From NCBI GenBank assembly GCA_900554625.1, contig USHP01000045.1, forward strand, positions 1-9,787: a stretch of 9,787 bases of DNA, read 5' to 3'. Below, one piece after another: positions 6,314 through 9,787 of the stretch. The translations under genes were made by a program, and so were the position numbers. This DNA is from an uncultured Eubacteriales bacterium. GTDB taxonomy: Bacteria; Bacillota; Clostridia; Oscillospirales; Oscillospiraceae. The notes below the pieces were generated by a model. That model did no database searches and had not been told where the DNA came from. It saw only the letters and a list, made by a program, of their open reading frames with translations. Position 1 is the stretch's first letter; every line of letters starts with the position of its first letter.

Positions 6314-6341
6314 TTGACGAGTTAATTTTAACGGGTATAAT
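6314..6341 (+). promoter_or_regulatory. Strong promoter of the aldo/keto reductase gene
   Basis: TTGACG (6314-6319), 16-bp spacer, then a perfect TATAAT (6336-6341). It stands back to back with the PHP promoter, with about 32 bp between the two -35 boxes, so one bound regulator could affect both genes. Confidence 0.8.
6321..6332. promoter_or_regulatory. Operator-like palindrome inside the reductase promoter
   Basis: GTTAATTTTAAC (arms GTTAA/TTAAC) lies in the spacer between -35 and -10. A wider pair, CCCGTT (6301-6306) and AACGGG (6330-6335), flanks the -35 box. Either could bind a repressor, but no regulator gene is adjacent to suggest which. Confidence 0.4.
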
Positions 6342-6358
6342 GATGGTAGAAAATTTTT

Positions 6359-6382
6359 CTCTCCGCGACGGCAGGCGGAGAG
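6359..6382 (+). promoter_or_regulatory. Leader hairpin before the reductase gene
   Basis: CTCTCCGC (6359-6366) pairs perfectly with GCGGAGAG (6375-6382) over an 8-base loop, in the roughly 58-base leader and ending 10 bases before the AAGGAGG ribosome site. It may stabilise the mRNA or tune translation. It leaves the ribosome site free and shows no riboswitch-like architecture. Confidence 0.55.
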
Positions 6383-6405
6383 CATCACCCACAAGGAGGT
6401 TTTCC

Positions 6406-7581
6406 ATGAAATACAGGCTTGACCGATACGGCAATCCCATTTCCCAGCTGGGATATGGCTGCATGAGATTCAGCAGAAAGGGCAGCGGCATCGACTATGA
6501 AAAGGCGGAGAAGGAAGTCCTGCTGGCCATCGAAAAGGGTGTCAATTATTTTGATACCGCCTATATTTACCCGGGCAACGAGGAATGCCTGGGATGGATT
6601 CTGGAGAAAAACAAGTGCCGGGAAAAAGTGAATATTGCCACCAAGCTTCCCCAGTACATCCTTCGCTCCGCCGCAGCCATTGACAAGACCTTTCATGAGG
6701 AACTGAAACGTCTTCGCACCGACTACATTGACTACTATCTGATGCATATGTTCACGGATTACGCAGAATGGGAGCGGCTTCAGAAGCTGGGGATTGAACA
6801 GTGGATTGCCCTGCAGAAAGCGGAAGGGCGTATCCGCTATATTGGCTTTTCCTACCACGGCGATACGGAAATGTTCCTGAAGATTCTGGACGCCTACGAC
6901 TGGGACTTCTGCCAGATTCAGTACAATTATCTGGATGAACATACCCAGGCAGGACGGACGGGGCTGCAGGCCGCGGCAAAGAAAGGGATTCCCGTAATTA
7001 TTATGGAACCCCTTCGGGGCGGCAAGCTGGTGAATCTTCCGGAGAAAGCAAAGCAGGTGCTTGCCACCGACAGCAAGGGCTACACCCCCGCCGAGCTGGG
7101 ACTGCGCTGGCTGTGGAACCAGCCGGAAGTGACTTGTGTGCTTTCCGGCATGAACTCCGAGGAAATGATCAACGAGAACATCCGCATCGCCTCCGAGGCC
7201 GAGCCGGGACACCTGACCCAGGAAGATATGGAGATTGTAGTCCAGATCAAGCAGATTATCCGCCAGCGTGAAAAGGTGGGCTGCACCGGCTGCCGGTACT
7301 GTATGCCCTGCCCCAAGGGCGTGGACATCCCCGGCAATTTCCACTACTACAACTTGATGTACATGGAGAAAAAGGCCTCGGCCCGAAAGGAATTTGCCCG
7401 GAACATAGGACTGCGCAAAGAACCCGGCTTTGCTACCCAGTGTGTCGGCTGCGGTCTGTGTGAAAAACACTGCCCCCAGCACATTCCCATCCGGGAAAAG
7501 CTGAAAGAAGCCGACCGGGATCTTCGCCCCCTGCCGTATAAGATCGGCATTCAGGTTGCGAGAAAGGTCATGAACCGGTAA
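6406..7581 (+). CDS. Aldo/keto reductase with C-terminal 2[4Fe-4S] ferredoxin domain
   Basis: A 391-residue cytoplasmic oxidoreductase, typical of the ferredoxin-tailed AKRs common in anaerobic Clostridia. Residues 1 to about 280 form the AKR barrel, with the complete catalytic tetrad Asp50 and Tyr55 (FDTAYIY), Lys80 (ATKLP) and His114 (LMHM); the IGFSYHG and QIQYNYLDE strands are also present. Residues 290-360 carry two cluster motifs: C293-x2-C296-x2-C299-x2-C302-Pro and C346-x2-C349-x2-C352-x3-C356-Pro, each able to hold a [4Fe-4S] cluster. The arrangement suggests electron exchange between ferredoxin and a nicotinamide-linked carbonyl reduction, but the physiological substrate of this class is unknown. 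The ATG follows AAGGAGG with six bases between, an excellent start. The frame is open upstream into the intergenic region without another start signal. It is divergent from the PHP gene and followed by a strong terminator, hence monocistronic. Confidence 0.93.
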   Translation: MKYRLDRYGNPISQLGYGCMRFSRKGSGIDYEKAEKEVLLAIEKGVNYFDTAYIYPGNEECLGWILEKNKCREKVNIATKLPQYILRSAAAIDKTFHEELKRLRTDYIDYYLMHMFTDYAEWERLQKLGIEQWIALQKAEGRIRYIGFSYHGDTEMFLKILDAYDWDFCQIQYNYLDEHTQAGRTGLQAAAKKGIPVIIMEPLRGGKLVNLPEKAKQVLATDSKGYTPAELGLRWLWNQPEVTCVLSGMNSEEMINENIRIASEAEPGHLTQEDMEIVVQIKQIIRQREKVGCTGCRYCMPCPKGVDIPGNFHYYNLMYMEKKASARKEFARNIGLRKEPGFATQCVGCGLCEKHCPQHIPIREKLKEADRDLRPLPYKIGIQVARKVMNR

Positions 7582-7649
7582 GAAGAAAACCGGCAAAACC
7601 CAATTCTCCCATTTTCCACAGTCTGCGATTTCGTCTTTTCAAAAACATT

Positions 7650-7690
7650 TCCCCCACTGCGCAAAGATTACGCAGTGGGGGATTTCTTTG
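7650..7690 (+). terminator. Intrinsic terminator of the reductase gene
   Basis: CCCCCACTGCG (7651-7661) and CGCAGTGGGGG (7671-7681) form a perfect 11-bp GC-rich stem, extended by T7650-A7682, with a 9-base loop and ATTTCTTTG after it. It lies about 70 bases past the stop codon. Confidence 0.85.
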
Positions 7691-7829
7691 TCCATGCTGC
7701 ATTATTCTCTGTTTTTCTTTTTCCCATGATCCAGGTAGTAAGCCACTCCCTTCTGCCGACTTCAATCAGCAATATTATTTCTCCATTCCCTGATACATGG
7801 TCCCCTTGTTATGTTCCAGCGGTATCCTA
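7691..7829. other. Gene-free spacer between reductase terminator and ligase promoter
   Basis: The full gap between genes is 7582-7902. Apart from the terminator and the promoter at 7830, I see no gene here. The stretch is pyrimidine-rich on the plus strand (7700-7730). Short frames on the minus strand lack a ribosome site or start codon. It might be a decayed gene end or a dispersed intergenic repeat, but nothing in the window repeats it. Confidence 0.4.
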
Positions 7830-7858
7830 TTGAATCGCTTCTATTCTTGTGATATACT
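7830..7858 (+). promoter_or_regulatory. Promoter of the O-antigen ligase-like gene
   Basis: TTGAAT (7830-7835), exactly 17 bp, then TATACT (7853-7858, five of six). Transcription would begin near 7865, leaving a leader of about 38 bases with GGAAG about nine bases before the ATG at 7903. Confidence 0.65.
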
Positions 7859-7902
7859 AAATCCGTTCTGATTATCCATTTTGAAAGCGGAAGTTGCTTA
7901 CC

Positions 7903-9332
7903 ATGACACATTCTGATCCGATCTCACATGCTCTTTCCCCCCATTCTATAGACAAACTGCAGTTTTATTGTCTGATCGTTGCCGGGGCATTGGAGCTGCT
8001 GTTCATGATTCTGGGCGGTCTGTTTGACTATGTGGCTTATTGTTATGTAGAAACTTACTTGATTGTTCCTTGTGCGGGTTTTTTGTTCTTTCTCTGCTGA
8101 AGAAAACCCCTTCCTATGCCCGTAAGTCCATCATTCTGTGCATGGCAATGGTCATATGGTTCATGGTGACCCAAGCTGCCCAGCGCGCCCAGGGTATGCA
8201 GACAAAAGTCATCAGCATGTTCTTCTGTACATACCTTCTGGCATTTCCCTACGCATCCCTCACCGAAGACGGCGCGAATCAGCGGGGCCTGAAATGGATC
8301 ACAGGTATCTATATCGTGGTACCGCTTGTACTGTGTGTTTACGCATCCATGCTGTATTTTGGTCAGCTTCCGGATTGGTTCCACAATGAGGTACGCTGGG
8401 ACGGGGCCAGACTGCTGGCGCTGTGGCATCCCAATATTTGTGCCTGCTTGTTTATGATTGGCATTGCCCTGTGCCTTGGCCTGTCCTTTTCCTGCAACAA
8501 GCCCTATAGCAAAGCGCTGCTCATTTTCGCCTGCGCCGTTCAGTTCCTCTTCCTTTCCCTGACAAATTGCCGCACCTCCATTTTGATGACCTGTGCTTTG
8601 GTCGGCGGCATTTTCTTCTTCGGAATCTATCGGGGCGGATGGCTTCGGTCTGTTTTGTACGCTTTCCTCGCCCTGCTTCTAATGCTGGGACTGTTTGTCC
8701 TATCCGGCACCCTGTATGATGCCAATGAAACGGCTTTGATTGAAAAATATACCAATCAGCTGGAGAGTGAGTCAGAGGAGCAGGCTCCCGCAGCTTCTGT
8801 CCCCTCCGGCAGCGTCACCATCCCGGTCAAAACAGATTCCCAAACCGGAGAAGTCACCCTGGAAGCCGTCAACGGCCAGGGCTCTTTCATGAGCGATCTG
8901 AAAACCCTCAATGGCCGCACCATCATTTGGCGGTCAGCGCTCAACGCATTGCAGGATAACAGTCGGATTTTGCTGTTCGGTACTGAATATGTAGGTACCA
9001 GTATCTCCTATTACAATCCCTTCCCTGTGGTTCACGGGCATAACAGTTGGGTGGAAATTACCTTCCGAATGGGTTTGCTGGGCTTGGTTTTCGCGTTGGG
9101 CTTTACCTGGATTGGCCTGCGTTCTGCCGTCACTTTGATTTTCGACCCCAAAACGGATATGTGGAAGAAGAGCATCAGCATGCTCACACTCTGCGTGATG
9201 GTCGCCGGCGCACTGGAGCCATTCCTGTTCAGTGCGGATATTTCCTATCATTTTTTTGATTTCTTTTTCTTTATTTGTCTGGGTTATCTGGACACCTGGT
9301 ATCACCAGCGCAAAGAAGGCTTCGGTGTGTAA
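7903..9332 (+). pseudogene. O-antigen ligase/polymerase-like membrane protein, frameshifted
   Basis: Together the two pieces encode a roughly 476-residue polytopic protein of the O-antigen ligase/Wzy family, which joins or polymerises lipid-linked sugar chains on the outer face of the membrane. In a Gram-positive this would mean capsule, teichoic-type or exopolysaccharide assembly. Frame one runs from ATG 7903 to the TGA at 8098; the rest is read one base back, to 9332. The overlap contains a six-T run (8079-8084), and one more T restores a continuous membrane helix. Family hallmarks: about ten hydrophobic segments; a long extracytoplasmic loop (about 8730-8990) with a Glu/Ser/Pro-rich stretch; LNGRTIIWRSAL; and HGHNSWVEITFRMGLLG (near 9033), matching the conserved His-Asn ligase region. 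No glycosyltransferase or flippase is adjacent, so it is an orphan here. It may be broken, phase-variable, or intact with a sequencing error. A terminator follows directly. Confidence 0.8.
8079..8084 (+). repeat. Six-T homopolymer at the ligase frameshift
   Basis: GGG followed by TTTTTT and GTT. With seven T the upstream and downstream frames join; with six the upstream frame stops at TGA 8098-8100. The zero-frame codons GGT TTT TTG also form a -1 slippery heptamer (T TTT TTG), so ribosomal slippage would give the same joined product. Confidence 0.7.
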
Positions 9333-9349
9333 CACCCCTGTAACATAGC

Positions 9350-9385
9350 AAACCAGGCTTGCTTTTTCGGCAAGCCTGGTTTTTT
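9350..9385 (+). terminator. Intrinsic terminator of the ligase-like gene
   Basis: A 13-bp perfect stem pairs 9350-9362 (AAACCAGGCTTGC) with 9370-9382, with a 7-base loop (TTTTTCG) and a T-run at the 3' side (9380-9385). Convergent genes meet here, but the reverse side lacks a T-run, so it mainly serves the plus-strand gene. Confidence 0.88.
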
Positions 9386-9400
9386 ATGAAAATTGCGTCA

Positions 9401-9787
9401 TTACAGCAGGGCCTTCAGATCTTCCTCCGGCGTGGTAATGGGGGCGATGTGGTAGTTCTCCACCAGATATTTCAGCACATTTTCCGACACAAATGCCGGC
9501 AATGTGGGGCCAAGACGGATATTCCGGATGCCCAGGTAAAGCAGCGTCAGCAGAATGCACACCGCCTTCTGCTCGTACCAGGACAGCACCATAGAAAGAG
9601 GCAGGTCGTTGACGCCGCAGCCAAAGGCGTTGGCCAAGGCAACCGCAATCTGGATGGCGCTGTAGGCATCGTTGCACTGGCCAATGTCCATCAGCCGGGG
9701 CAGCCCTGCCACGGTACCCAAATCCAGGTCGTTGAACCGGTATTTGCCGCAGGCCAGGGTCAGAACCACCGTGTCTGCCGGGGTCTG
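9401..9787 (-). CDS. hcp: Hybrid cluster protein (hydroxylamine reductase), C-terminal part
   Basis: The frame runs off the right edge; the last 128 residues are visible, about a quarter of the usual 540-550. Hcp is a cytoplasmic Fe-S-O hybrid cluster enzyme that reduces hydroxylamine in vitro and serves in nitric oxide/nitrosative stress defence in several bacteria. Three hybrid-cluster ligands from the family can be placed: the Cys in LACGKYRFN, the Cys in GQCNDAYS and the Glu in WYEQKAV, equivalent to Cys434, Cys459 and Glu494 of the Desulfovibrio protein. The surrounding stretches ([37 protein letters not shown]) are also typical. Nothing looks degraded, and the stop is a normal TAA after KALL. 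The promoter and N-terminal cluster lie outside, so regulation and class (I-III) cannot be judged. It converges with the ligase-like gene. Confidence 0.95.
   Translation of the reverse strand, partial: QTPADTVVLTLACGKYRFNDLDLGTVAGLPRLMDIGQCNDAYSAIQIAVALANAFGCGVNDLPLSMVLSWYEQKAVCILLTLLYLGIRNIRLGPTLPAFVSENVLKYLVENYHIAPITTPEEDLKALL

Noticed and set aside
6219..6491. N-terminal extension of the PHP protein by 91 codons
   Set aside because: It crosses the reductase gene start and both promoters. The catalytic HxH sits at residues 7-9 of the shorter form, which has a very strong ribosome site.
6385..7596. Long minus-strand open frame of about 400 codons opposite the aldo/keto reductase
   Set aside because: It is the antisense shadow of a GC-rich, well-conserved gene with every family motif on the plus strand; no ribosome site or recognisable domain.
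7568..7765. Small minus-strand frame downstream of the reductase
   Set aside because: It has only a TTG start without a ribosome site and runs through the terminator hairpin.
7894..7902. TTG start for the ligase-like gene
   Set aside because: The GGAAG ribosome site ends immediately before it, leaving no spacing; the ATG at 7903 is correctly spaced.
1..9787. CRISPR arrays, tRNA or rRNA genes, long tandem repeats, insertion-sequence ends
   Set aside because: Reading both strands I saw no regularly spaced repeats, cloverleaf-like sequence, rRNA motifs or transposase genes other than the truncated recombinase.

Overview
The window looks like chromosomal DNA of an anaerobic, gut-type Clostridia (Bacillota), most likely near the Oscillospirales. 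This is inferred from the gene content: a Tn4451/TndX-style large serine recombinase with a zinc ribbon and DUF4368 tail, an aldo/keto reductase fused to a two-cluster ferredoxin domain, a hybrid cluster protein, and strong GGAGG-type ribosome binding sites. There is no rRNA, tRNA or CRISPR array, so the genus cannot be fixed.

Layout. 1 to about 574: 3'-truncated gene for an unrecognised, probably exported protein, cut off abruptly. About 575-2158: large serine recombinase lacking its N-terminus and catalytic serine, joined directly to the preceding gene; this is a mobile-element scar or an assembly join. 2159-2263: hairpins and probably the end of the element. 2264-4312: a module with a MATE efflux pump and a 65-residue unknown protein on the minus strand, divergent from a small XRE repressor. 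The divergent gap holds two near-identical 13-bp palindromes, one lying exactly in the spacer of the small gene's promoter. 4349-6218 (minus): a ZIP metal transporter and a PHP-domain phosphoesterase, each with its own TTGACT-17-TA..-type promoter. 6406-7581 (plus): the aldo/keto reductase-ferredoxin fusion, divergent from the PHP gene with a near-consensus promoter. 7903-9332 (plus): an O-antigen ligase/polymerase-like membrane protein split by a one-base frameshift at a run of six T. 9401-9787 (minus): C-terminal 128 residues of hybrid cluster protein, running off the right edge.

How the genes work together. Apart from the repressor/small protein/MATE group, this is a set of mostly single-gene transcription units, each with its own promoter or terminator, not one pathway. 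A redox and metal flavour recurs (Fe-S reductase, Hcp, ZIP, metal-dependent PHP), but no operon ties these genes together. I do not see a complete new defence or biosynthetic system. The best leads are the XRE/small-protein/efflux module with its paired operators, the T-tract frameshift in the polysaccharide gene, the recombinase junction, and an inverted repeat at the predicted transcription start of the ZIP gene.
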